Shown here: positions 41,693 through 50,008 of the stretch, piece after piece
Layout: every line of letters starts with the position of its first letter
Numbering within the stretch: position 1 is the stretch's first letter
Source: Streptomyces cathayae
GTDB lineage: Bacteria > Actinomycetota > Actinomycetes > Streptomycetales > Streptomycetaceae
Assembly: GCF_029760955.1 (NCBI RefSeq)
Contig: NZ_CP121682.1
Location: forward strand, 7,210,501-7,274,500
Direction: 5' to 3'
Length of the DNA stretch: 64,000 nucleotides
Translations under genes and position numbers: made by a program
Notes under the pieces: model-generated
Told to the model about the DNA's origin: nothing
Databases searched by the model: none
Seen by the model: only the letters and a program-made list of their open reading frames with translations

Positions 41693-42034
41693 GTGAACCC
41701 CATCCAGGACAGTGCTCGAGGCCTCAACCAACTCGAGGGGTACCTGCTGTGGGCGGCCGAGGTCGAGGACGCCCGGCGGCAGGCCGGCCGATTCACCGAG
41801 CAACTGCCGTGGCTGACATCCGCACAGCGCGAGGACGTGGAGCACCTCTACACCGCCGAGCGGATCGCGGCCTCCCGCGCCTCACTCACCCGGATCTGCG
41901 ACCGTGCGGCCGAGCTCCGGGGCGAGTACGAAGACCGCTACCGACAGCTGCGGGTGCGCTGCGTGGCCGCGGCGGTGGTGGGCGTGGCCAGTGGCGTGGG
42001 CGCGGCGATCGTCGCGATCCTCACCGGGTCATGA
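41693..42034 (+). CDS. Small membrane protein linked to ctaD
   Basis: 113 residues. The N-terminal two-thirds is a helical hairpin (LNQLEGYLLWAAEVEDARRQAGRFTEQL ... REDVEHLYTAERIAASRASLTRICDRAAEL), and the C-terminus is one membrane helix (VAAAVVGVASGVGAAIVAILTG). No named family is recognised. GTGGAGGAG at 41681-41689 supports the GTG at 41693; a start at 41681 is possible. It begins 26 bp after ctaD on the same strand, so a shared transcript and a membrane-assembly role are reasonable guesses. Confidence 0.68.
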   Translation: MNPIQDSARGLNQLEGYLLWAAEVEDARRQAGRFTEQLPWLTSAQREDVEHLYTAERIAASRASLTRICDRAAELRGEYEDRYRQLRVRCVAAAVVGVASGVGAAIVAILTGS

Positions 42035-42122
42035 CCGACCGCAGCGGTGCAGACGGGGGACGTTGCCCGGACTCGCGCGGGGTGCGAGGCGTTTTGACGA
42101 AGTCGAAGTCAGGCTGACCCCC

Positions 42123-43085
42123 ATGGCTTCATCGATCCCCATGGCTTCACCGATCGAAGGTCCGCACCACGGATGTTGCCGGGTTCCGGCCCGGGGCGGC
42201 CGACGGTCCGCCGGCCTCGTCCGGGTGCGTGGACGGCTGCCGATGTCGGCCGTCGCGCTCCTGGTGACGGCGGTCCTCACCGGTTGCGGAGCGATCAGCG
42301 GCAGCACGGCGCGGGAGGCCCCGGCGGCCGCCGCACCCACGGCCGCCGCCTCCCCGGCCGCCACGCCCGAAGCCACGCCGTCGGTGGCCGCGCCGCACGC
42401 GGCCGGACCGCCGAAGACCGGATCGCCGGAGCACGGAGCCCCCGGCGCCGGGAGCACCACACAGGGCAGGTCCGATGCCGGCGCGGAGACGGGGTCACCC
42501 GCCCCGCTCGGCGCTCTCGGCCCACGGACGCTGGCGCTGATCCCCGGGAAAACCCGCCAGGCCGTCGTCGTCACCGGCGCGGGCAGGGACGCGAACCGCT
42601 CCGAGGCCGTGCTGTACCGGCGTACCCCCTCGGGGTGGAAGGCGGGTACTCCGTGGCCCGCCCGCAACGCCCTCAACGGCTGGACCGACGACCACCGGGT
42701 GGGCGACCTCCGTTCGCCGATCGGCGTGTTCACCCTCAGCGACGCGGGAGGCCTGCTGCCGGACCCGGGCACCCTGCTGCCGTACGACGCGTCACCGGGG
42801 TTCGCCATCAGCGGCACGGGCTTCATGGGGGAGCCGCTCGCCGGCTCCTTCGACTACGTCATCGCGATCGACTACAACCGCGTCCCGGGCACCTCACCGC
42901 TCGACCGGACCCGGCCGCTCGGCGCCGACCGGGGTGGCGGCATCTGGCTGCACGTGGACCACCAAGGGCCCACCCAGGGCTGTGTGAGCCTGGAGGAACC
43001 GCACATGAGGCAGCTTCTGCAGGCGCTCGACCCCGCGCAGCACCCGGTGATCGTCATGGGGGACGCCGGGTCACTGCGCAGGTGA
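42123..43085 (+). CDS. L,D-transpeptidase-like (YkuD-fold) lipoprotein
   Basis: Up to 320 residues. The hydrophobic segment SAVALLVTAVLTGCG carries a lipobox (LTGC), so it is a lipoprotein on the outer face of the membrane. An Ala/Pro/Thr-rich linker of ~90 residues follows. The C-terminal domain has VGDLRSPIGVFTLSDAGG and the signature IWLHVDHQGPTQGCVSLEE (H-x-x-x-x-x-x-GC-S/V), the catalytic Cys pattern of L,D-transpeptidases and relatives. It is expected to act on peptidoglycan peptides. The start is uncertain: GTG 42225 or ATG 42249 would give a more normal signal peptide. The first codons lie in an 18-bp tandem duplication (42120-42155). Confidence 0.82.
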   Translation: MASSIPMASPIEGPHHGCCRVPARGGRRSAGLVRVRGRLPMSAVALLVTAVLTGCGAISGSTAREAPAAAAPTAAASPAATPEATPSVAAPHAAGPPKTGSPEHGAPGAGSTTQGRSDAGAETGSPAPLGALGPRTLALIPGKTRQAVVVTGAGRDANRSEAVLYRRTPSGWKAGTPWPARNALNGWTDDHRVGDLRSPIGVFTLSDAGGLLPDPGTLLPYDASPGFAISGTGFMGEPLAGSFDYVIAIDYNRVPGTSPLDRTRPLGADRGGGIWLHVDHQGPTQGCVSLEEPHMRQLLQALDPAQHPVIVMGDAGSLRR

Positions 43086-44117
43086 ACGCGGCCCCCGGGG
43101 AGCCGGTGCCGCGCTTTCCCGTGCTCCGCGCTCCCGTGCCGCGTCGCGTGGTCCACTTGCCCGTACCGCGTTCGTCCCAGTCCGGGTCGACCTCGGCCCG
43201 CTGCGTTCCGCCCCTGTCCAGGAGGGACCGGCCGGGGGCGCTCTCGCCGGCGGTGAGGTGCTCCAGCACCTCGACCAGCTTCTGGCACGCGCGTTCCACG
43301 GAACGTCTGGTGTCGAGCTGCTCGGTGATCACCGCGGACAGGAGGAGGGAGGGCAGGGCCACCGTGCCGTTGAAGGCCTGGAGACCGATCAGCACCTCCT
43401 CGCGTGCCAGGCCCTGGAAGGGCCCGGCACGATCGGTGGCCGCGACGGTGGCCATGACGGAGGCGAACAGCGCGCACAGCGAGCTGCCGATCAGCTGGAA
43501 CCGCAGCGCCGCCCAGATCAGCAGCGGATGGATGAGGAACAGCATGCTGGTGCCGATACGGGTGACCAGGGGCACCAGGCAGACCGTCACGACCAGCAGA
43601 CCCGCGGCCTCCTTCCAGCGCGACCAGCGCAACGGACCGCGGAAGTGGTGGATCGCGAGCAGGACCGGGGTCATGATCGGCACCCCCGTGGCGTCGCCCA
43701 CCCACCAGGCCGGCCATACCCCCCCCAGAAACCGGACACCGGCAGCTCGCCGGTGGCGACGAACAGGACGGCGGCGGTGGACGAGCTGATCAGCATCGAG
43801 GCGAAGGCACCGAGGAGCACCAGTGCCACACCGTCCCGCAGACGTGCGAGGTCGCTACGGAAACCCACCCCGCGCAGCAGCAGGTACCCGCACACGGGCG
43901 CGGCCGTGTTGCCCGCGAGGAGGACGAGCGAGTGGAGGGTCGGGGAGGTGAGCGACAGGATGACGGCCAGGGTACCGAGGGCGATCCCCGGCCAGCAACG
44001 CAGTCCGAGGACGAGCAGAGCGGCGACGGCCACCCCCGTGGGCGGGCCGGACGGGTGAGACCACGGTGCCCTGGATGCGCAGCTCCCGGGTCGGTCCCAG
44101 TTCTCCCGCCGCGTCAC
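43054..44117 (-). pseudogene. Frameshifted, truncated MASE1-domain membrane protein
   Basis: Frame 1 (44117 to ~43725) begins inside a MASE1 domain with PPTGVAVAALLVLGLRCWPGIALGTLA and continues through GNTAAPVCGYLLLRGVGF to ATGELPVSGFW. A run of eight G (plus strand C at 43719-43726) breaks the frame. One more G would restore the continuation VWPAWWVGDATGVPIMTPVLLAIHHF, which is the next MASE1 segment in frame 2 and runs to the stop at 43054. The first membrane helix before PPTG is lost. MASE1 is a sensory membrane module usually attached to signalling domains. The 3' end overlaps the L,D-transpeptidase gene on the other strand by 32 bp. Confidence 0.7.
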
Positions 44118-44234
44118 AGCAGGCGGCGACCGCCAGTGTCTCCAGTGTGCAGACGACCGGCTTGCGCAGATCCTGGCTGGCCACCACAGAAGCCATCGGA
44201 CGCCGGACGCGCACCGTCTGCGAGGTGAGGGGCT

Positions 44235-45030
44235 TCAGGGCCGCCGGTCCAAGCCGTCGTGCCCGATCACCAGGACGGCGGCGTCGTCCTCGTGGCCGAC
44301 CTGCGCCGCCCCCTTGATCACGGCGGCGGCGAGCGCGTCCGCGTCCCTCTGCACGACGGCCGCGGTCCCCGCGAGCCGGACCACGTGGTCCAGTCCTTCG
44401 TCGAGCCCCATCGAGGGGCCTTCCACGACCCCGCCCGTGACCATGACGAACACACCGCCCGCGTCGAGCCGGTACCGGGTGACCGGATGGGCCGCCCCCG
44501 GCTGGACGCCCAGGGGAGGTCCGCCCCCGTCCCTGCGTCACGCCCGACCGGCCGTCGGCCGTGGCCCACACGCACGGCAGATGTCCGGCCCGAGCGCTCT
44601 CCAGCACGCCGCTGGACGGGGCGAGCCGCATGAAGGTACAGGTGGCGAAGAGACCAGAGCCCAGCGACATCAGCACACCGTTGGTCCGGGCGAGCAGCTC
44701 GCCCGGTTCACCGGTGACGGAGGCCAGCGCCCGCAGCCCGACCCGGACCTGGCCCATGAAGGCGGCCGCCTCGACGTTGTGCCCCGGACGTTTCCGATGG
44801 ACACTCCGATGCGGCCGTCGGGCACCGTGAAGGCGTCGTACCAGTCGCCGCCCACATCGAGCCCCTGATAGGCGGGCGAGTAGCGCACGGCCAGGCGCAC
44901 GCCGGGGGCGACGGGCAGACTCCGGGGGAGCATGCCGCGCTGCGGCGCGACGGCCAGTTCGACCCGGGAGCGCTGCACCTCGGCCTGCGCACGCGTCTGA
45001 GCCGTCAGCGCCCCGAGCCCGGCCAGCCCC
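44235..45030 (-). pseudogene. Frameshifted SpoIIE/PP2C phosphatase remnant
   Basis: Three frames together make one SpoIIE domain. Segment 1 is LAVAPQRGMLPRSLPVAPGV ... DVGGDWYDAFTVPDGRIGVSIGNVRG. After a shift at a four-G run (about 44782-44785), segment 2 is HNVEAAAFMGQVRVGLRAL ... LESARAGHLPCVWAT. After a shift at a five-G run (about 44524-44528), segment 3 is PPLGVQPGAAHPVTRYRLDAGGVFVMVTGGVVEG and ends HEDDAAVLVIG. The metal-binding Asp residues survive, but any N-terminal sensor domain is gone. With the neighbouring MASE1 relic it may be the scrambled remains of one signalling protein. Confidence 0.72.
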
Positions 45031-45042
45031 TAGGCTGTGCCC

Positions 45043-45393
45043 ATGGAGCAGCGCGAGATCATGCAGCGGGGTGTCGGCATCCTCACCGAGGCCCTCGAGA
45101 TGCGGCGGCAACTCCGAGAGAACCCGGACGCCGAGGTGATGAGGAGCGGAGCCGTCTCCAAGCTTCTCGAAGAGATGCTGCCGCACATCCAGTTGCCGGC
45201 CGACGCGAACGCCCGCGAGGTGGCGGAGATCGTCACCGAGAAGCTGGGGCCCGCCATCGTGCACATCACCTCCGCGCTGGCCTTCGCCTTCGTGCAGCTC
45301 GCCGAAGTGCACGACGCGGGCCGCACGGACGTGTCCTCCGCGGACGTCCTGCGCTCCATCTCGCTGCGCTACGAATCCGGGAACGAGCGGTAA
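45043..45393 (+). CDS. Conserved hypothetical protein, 116 aa
   Basis: 116 residues, all helical: EIMQRGVGILTEALEMRRQLRENPDAEVMRSGAVSKLLEEMLPHI, then ANAREVAEIVTEKLGPAIVHITSALAFAFVQLAEVHD and DVSSADVLRSISLRYESGNE. No named family or catalytic motif is recognised, and there is no signal peptide. There is no ribosome site. Instead, TAGGCT (45031-45036) sits 6 bases before the ATG at 45043, the spacing expected for a leaderless transcript. An in-frame GTG at 45037 falls between and is less likely. It is divergent from the SpoIIE remnant, whose 5' end it borders. Confidence 0.65.
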   Translation: MEQREIMQRGVGILTEALEMRRQLRENPDAEVMRSGAVSKLLEEMLPHIQLPADANAREVAEIVTEKLGPAIVHITSALAFAFVQLAEVHDAGRTDVSSADVLRSISLRYESGNER

Positions 45394-45644
45394 CCGGCGG
45401 GGGCGTTCGCCGTACCGGGTGCGGGTGCGGGTGCGGGCGACGGTCGGCTGTGGCGCGACGGCGCCCGGGGGGACGGGATCCCGGGTCCGCCGCACCGCCG
45501 TTCGTCCCGGACTCTTGACTCCCTACGTGCCGGTAGCCATGCTCGGCGCATAGCTTGTACCGGTCATGACAATCGGATGGGCCCGGGTCATCGGTCCGGG
45601 CCGCCCGGTGGGCCGGCCGTGCCGCTGACGGAGGGACGTGGGCC

Positions 45645-47713
45645 GTGATCACCGCTCGACGCCGGTACGGCGGTGGACGCCGCCAAGTCGCCCTCGTGAC
45701 ACTGCTTCTGCTCGTGCTCACCGTGATGTCCCTCGGTCCCACGCCCAGTTCCGCGGCCGACGGCGACTGGTGGGAGCCGACCGCGCGGCCGGCGCCGGAC
45801 TCCGGGATCGGCGTCACCGGCGAGCCGTTCACCGGTACCGACGCGCGCGGAGAGGTCCGCGGGTTCGTCGACGCGCACAACCACATCATGTCCAACGAGG
45901 CCTTCGGCGGCCGGCTCATCTGCGGCCGGCCCTTCTCCGAGAAGGGGATCGCCGACGCGCTCAGGGACTGCCCCGAGCACTACCCCGACGGCTCGCTCGC
46001 GATCTTCGACTTCATCACCAACGGCGGTGACGGCAGGCACGACCCCGTCGGCTGGCCCACCTTCGAGGACTGGCCGGCCCACGACTCGCTGACCCACCAG
46101 CAGAACTACTACGCCTGGATCGAGCGGGCCTGGCGCGGCGGGCAGCGGGTCCTGGTGAACGACCTCGTCACCAACGGCGTGATCTGCTCCGTGTACTTCT
46201 TCAAGGACCGCGGCTGCGACGAGATGACCTCGATCCGGCTGCAGGCGAAGCTGACCTACGACATGCAGGCCTACATCGACAGGATGTACGGCGGCACGGG
46301 CAAGGGCTGGTTCCGGATCGTCACCGACAGCACCCAGGCCCGTCAGGTCGTCGAGCAGGGCAAGCTCGCGGTCGTCCTGGGTGTGGAGACCTCCGAGCCG
46401 TTCGGCTGCAAGCAGGTCCTGGACATCGCCCAGTGCGACAAGACCGACATCGACGCCGGGCTGGACGAGTTGTACGACCTCGGCGTGCGCAGCATGTTCC
46501 TGTGCCACAAGTTCGACAACGCGCTGTGCGGGGTGCGCTTCGACGAAGGCGCGCTCGGCACCGCGATCAATGTCGGACAGTTCCTGTCGACCGGCACCTT
46601 CTGGCGGACCGAGCAGTGCGCGGGCCCCAGCGCGACAACCCCATCGGCCTGGCCGCCGCGCCCGGAGCCGAGAAGGAACTGCCGGCGGGCGTCGAGGTCC
46701 CCGCCTACGCCGAGGACGCCCGGTGCAATGTACGGGGTCTCACGGACCTCGGCGAGTACGCGGTGCGCGGCATGATGAAACGCAACATGATGCTCGAGAT
46801 CGACCACATGAGCGTCAAGGCCACCGGCAGGGTGCTCGACCTCTTCGAGGCCGAGTCGTACCCCGGCGTGCTCTCCTCGCACAGCTGGATGGACCTGAAC
46901 TGGACCGAGCGCGTCTACGGCCTCGGCGGCTTCGTCGCCCAGTACATGCACGGCTCCGAGGACTTCGTCGAGGAGGCGCGGCGCACGGAGGCGGTGCGCG
47001 ACGAGTACGGAGCGGGCTACGGCTACGGCACCGACATGAACGGCGTCGGAGGCTGGCCGCCGCCGCGCGGCGCCGACGCGCCCCACCCCGTCACCTATCC
47101 CTTCCGCAGTGTGGACGGCGGGTCCGTCATCGACCGGCAGAGAACCGGCGAACGCACCTGGGACCTGAACACCGACGGAGCCGCGCACCACGGACTCGTC
47201 CCCGACTGGATCGAGGACATCCGGCGTGTCGGCGGCCAGGACGTGGTGGACGACCTCTTCCGGGGCGCCGAGACCTACCTCGGCACCTGGGGCGCCTCCG
47301 AGCGGCACCGGGCGGACGCCAACCTCGCCGAGGGCGCCCCGGCGACCGCCAGTTCGGCCGAGTGGAACCCGTTCACCAGCTACGCCCCCGGCCGGGCGGT
47401 GGACGGCGACCGGGGCACCCGCTGGGCCAGCGACTGGAGTGACGACCAGTGGCTCCGGATCGACCTCGGCGCCACCCGGGAGGTCGGACGCGTCACGCTC
47501 GACTGGGAGCGCGCGTACGGGACTTCGTACCGCATCGAGCTCTCCGCCGACGGCTCGGACTGGCGGACCGTCTGGTCCACGGCCTCGGGGGACGGCGGCC
47601 TCGACACAGCCCGCTTCCCCCCGGAGCCGGCCCGCCACATCCGCCTCCGGTTCCTGGACCGGGGGACCGGCTGGGGTTACTCCCTGCACGAGGTCGGCGT
47701 CCACCGGAATTGA
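45645..47713 (+). pseudogene. Secreted metallohydrolase-like protein with discoidin domain, frameshifted
   Basis: Two frames join into one ~690-residue protein. Frame 1 (45645 to ~46627) has a signal peptide (VALVTLLLLVLTVMSLGPTPSSA) and FVDAHNHIMSNEAFGG, a D-x-H metal motif as in amidohydrolase/membrane-dipeptidase folds, and runs to WRTEQCAGP. Frame 2 resumes with QRDNPIGLAAAPGAEKELPAG and continues through EIDHMSVKATGRVLD to a C-terminal F5/8-type discoidin domain (ATASSAEWNPFTSYAPGRAVDGD ... IRLRFLDRG). A single missing C in the four-C run 46625-46628 explains the break. The start is GTG with GGAGGGA upstream. Apart from that the sequence looks intact, so a sequencing indel is possible. 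Confidence 0.75.
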
Positions 47714-47747
47714 CGGCGGTCCCCGCCCGCCCGGGACGGGGCACTTC

Positions 47748-49328
47748 TCAACTCCGTTGCGGCAGGGCGCCGTCCAGGAGTTCGCGTACGGCGGGGAGCG
47801 CCGCCGTACGGTCGGCGGGGACGAGACCGATGCGGGTGCGGCGGTCGAGCAGGTCGCTCTCGTCGAGCGCCCCCTCGTGGCGCAGGGCCCACAGCAGTTC
47901 GGCCCCGGTGACCGGGTGCCCGGACAGCACGGGCTCGCCCAGCCGGGCGTCCCGCGCGCCGAGCGCGTGGACGGCCGGCGCCTCCGTTCCGTAGCGCCGC
48001 ACCAGGCGGCGGGGTGCGGCCAGGGCGGTGAGGACGTGCGGCGGTGCGGCGCCCACGAGCGGGAGGGACGCGGTGCGGGACGGGCCGGCCGGCAGCCGGC
48101 GGACGCGGACGGCGGTGTCGACCGCGTCCTCGGCCATGCGCCGGTACGTGGTGAGCTTGCCGCCGACGACGGTGACGACCCCCTCGGACGAGGTCAGGAC
48201 CGCGTGCCGTCGTGAGACGTCGGCGGTCCTCGTCGCCGTACCGGCGCCGGCCGCCGCGGTGTCCAGCAGGGGGCGCAGTCCGGCGAAGGCCCCGACGACG
48301 TCGTCCCGGTGCAGCGGGACCTCCAGGACGGAGCACAGGACGTCGAGGAGGAAGCCGATGTCCGTCTCGGGTGCCTCGGGAACCTCGGGGACACCGCCGT
48401 CCACGGGTTCGTCGGTGAGCCCGACGTAGACCCGGCCGTCGTCCTGGGGCAGCACGAGGACGAAGCGGTTGCTCTCCCCGGGGACCGGGATGTGCAGGCC
48501 GGCCGGGAGCGGACCGAGGCTGTCCGGGCGCAGCACGAGGTGGGTTCCGCGTGAGGGGCGGATCCGGATGCCGTCGACGAGACCGCCGGCCCAGACGCCG
48601 GACGCGTTGATCACCGCGCGGGCGCGGATCTCGCCCTCCTCGCCGGTGAGTTCGTCGCGGACCCGGGCGCCGGAGGCGGTCAGCTCCAGGGCCCGGAGCC
48701 GGGTGAGGACGCGCGCCCCGTGCGCGGCGGCGGTGCGGGCGAGGGCGGTCACCAGACGGGCGTCGTCGGTGAGCCGGCCGTCCCACGACAGCAGGCCGCC
48801 CCGCAGTCCGTCGCCCCGTACGGCGGGGGCCAGGTGCCGGGTCTCGGTCACCGAGACCCGGCGCGGTGCGGGCAGGGTCGCCCGCGCGGTGCGGGCGGCC
48901 AGCCGCAGGGCGTCCCCGGCCCGGAAACCGGCGCGGGCCAGGGCGGCCTGACCGCGGGAGACCAGGGGGGTGAGGGGCAGGACGAAGGGCTGGGCGTGCA
49001 CCAGATGGGGGGCGGTGCGCTGCATCAGCACCCCGCGTTCGACCGCGCTCTCGTGGGCGACGTCCAGCTGGGCGGAGGCGAGGTAGCGCAGCCCGCCGTG
49101 GATGAGTTTGCTGCTGAAGCGGGAGGTGCCGAAGGCCAGGTCGCGGGCGTCGACGGCCACCACGCTCAGACCGCGGGCCGCGGCGTCCAGGGCGGTCCCG
49201 GCGCCGGTGGCACCGAGACCGACGACCAGCACGTCGACGGCCGGGCCGCCCACGGTCTCGGTCAGCTCGCGGATGCGGCGCCCGGCGGACAGGGACGAGA
49301 CGGAGGACGGTCCGGTGAGGGCGTTCAT
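47748..49328 (-). CDS. glpD: FAD-dependent glycerol-3-phosphate dehydrogenase
   Basis: 526 residues, membrane-associated flavoenzyme that oxidises sn-glycerol-3-phosphate to dihydroxyacetone phosphate and feeds electrons to quinone. The FAD-binding GxGxxG is VLVVGLGATGAGTALDAAARGLSVVAVDARD. The family motifs FGTSRFSSKLIHGGLRYL, RAVINASGVWAG, PSRGTHLVL and the C-terminal GGKLTTYRRMAEDAVD are all present. The ATG at 49326-49328 overlaps the stop of the TetR gene by 4 bp, so the two are translationally coupled. Together with the divergent alkyl-DHAP-synthase-like gene it suggests a DHAP-centred lipid module rather than simple glycerol use; no glpK or glpF is nearby. Confidence 0.92.
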   Translation of the reverse strand: MNALTGPSSVSSLSAGRRIRELTETVGGPAVDVLVVGLGATGAGTALDAAARGLSVVAVDARDLAFGTSRFSSKLIHGGLRYLASAQLDVAHESAVERGVLMQRTAPHLVHAQPFVLPLTPLVSRGQAALARAGFRAGDALRLAARTARATLPAPRRVSVTETRHLAPAVRGDGLRGGLLSWDGRLTDDARLVTALARTAAAHGARVLTRLRALELTASGARVRDELTGEEGEIRARAVINASGVWAGGLVDGIRIRPSRGTHLVLRPDSLGPLPAGLHIPVPGESNRFVLVLPQDDGRVYVGLTDEPVDGGVPEVPEAPETDIGFLLDVLCSVLEVPLHRDDVVGAFAGLRPLLDTAAAGAGTATRTADVSRRHAVLTSSEGVVTVVGGKLTTYRRMAEDAVDTAVRVRRLPAGPSRTASLPLVGAAPPHVLTALAAPRRLVRRYGTEAPAVHALGARDARLGEPVLSGHPVTGAELLWALRHEGALDESDLLDRRTRIGLVPADRTAALPAVRELLDGALPQRS

Positions 49329-49924
49329 GGGGTGAGGGTCCTCTCCAGGATGTCGCGCAGTTCTGCGAGGAACGCCTCGGAGGTGAGGTCGGGGTCGTCC
49401 TCGTCGGTCATGGTGCGCAGGGACAGGGTGAAGGACTGGACGATCAGGAGTACCGACCGCGCCTGCCGTTCGGGATGACCGGTGCGCACCGACCCGTCGG
49501 CGTGTCCCTCGCGCACGGTGTCGGCCAGCATGTCCAGCAGAGCCACCTGGCTCGCTCCGCGACGGTCCAGCACATAGGGCAGGAGCAGTTCGGGATCCAC
49601 GTCGACGATCTTCCGGAAGAGCGGGTGCCCGCCGAAGGCGCGCACCCCCGCCACCAGTCCGCCGACCACGCGCTCCCGGCCGGTGACGTCCGAAGAGCGC
49701 TCGGGGATCGCGCCGGCGGCCACGGCGATCCATTCCCGGGTCATGAGGTCCCCGACCAGCGAGCGCACATCGGGCCATCGCCGGTACAGCGTCATCCGGG
49801 AGACCCCGGCGCGGCGGGCCACGTCGGTCAGTGTGGTGCGGCGGACCCCGACGGCCAGAACGCAGTCGCGCACCGCGTCGAGCACGGCGTCGTTGTCCGA
49901 ACGGTTGTGACGAGTAGGCGTCAT
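49325..49924 (-). CDS. TetR-family transcriptional regulator
   Basis: 199 residues. The N-terminal HTH is VLDAVRDCVLAVGVRRTTLTDVARRAGVSRMTLYRRWPDVRSL, a textbook TetR DNA-binding region. The C-terminal ligand domain contains FRKIVDVDPELLLPYVLDRRGASQ. The gene is the first of a tetR-glpD operon and is divergent from the AGPS-like gene, so it probably controls both sides. GTTACAC occurs twice immediately before its ATG on the minus strand, and TACACT lies 7 bases before the start, which suggests a leaderless, autoregulated transcript with the operator over the -10 region. Confidence 0.9.
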   Translation of the reverse strand: MTPTRHNRSDNDAVLDAVRDCVLAVGVRRTTLTDVARRAGVSRMTLYRRWPDVRSLVGDLMTREWIAVAAGAIPERSSDVTGRERVVGGLVAGVRAFGGHPLFRKIVDVDPELLLPYVLDRRGASQVALLDMLADTVREGHADGSVRTGHPERQARSVLLIVQSFTLSLRTMTDEDDPDLTSEAFLAELRDILERTLTP

Positions 49925-49939
49925 GTGTAACAGTGTAAC
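49925..49939. promoter_or_regulatory. Direct repeat GTGTAAC-A-GTGTAAC at the tetR start
   Basis: Two perfect GTGTAAC copies (49925-49931, 49933-49939) with an 8-bp period directly abut the tetR start codon. On the minus strand they contain TACACT, a good -10 hexamer, 7 bases before the ATG. Likely operator plus leaderless promoter, in the 84-bp divergent gap. Confidence 0.5.
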
Positions 49940-50008
49940 GGCAAGTGGGGCCGTCGGCGACGGCATCGCTCCTATCGACGCTCGAACCGACCGGTGAGGA
50001 CGACAGTC

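Noticed and set aside
44118..44234. Possible short minus-strand coding segment MASVVASQDLRKPVVCTLET
   Set aside because: Reads smoothly for ~45 codons between the SpoIIE and MASE1 remnants but matches nothing I know, has no ribosome site and is part of a degraded locus.
45415..45438. GCGGGT tandem repeat (about four units) before the secreted hydrolase gene
   Set aside because: Short G-rich slippage repeat with no clear partner structure; not interpretable as a regulatory site.
47714..47747. Terminator between the convergent discoidin-protein and glpD genes
   Set aside because: The GC-rich spacer shows only short imperfect complementarity, too weak to call.
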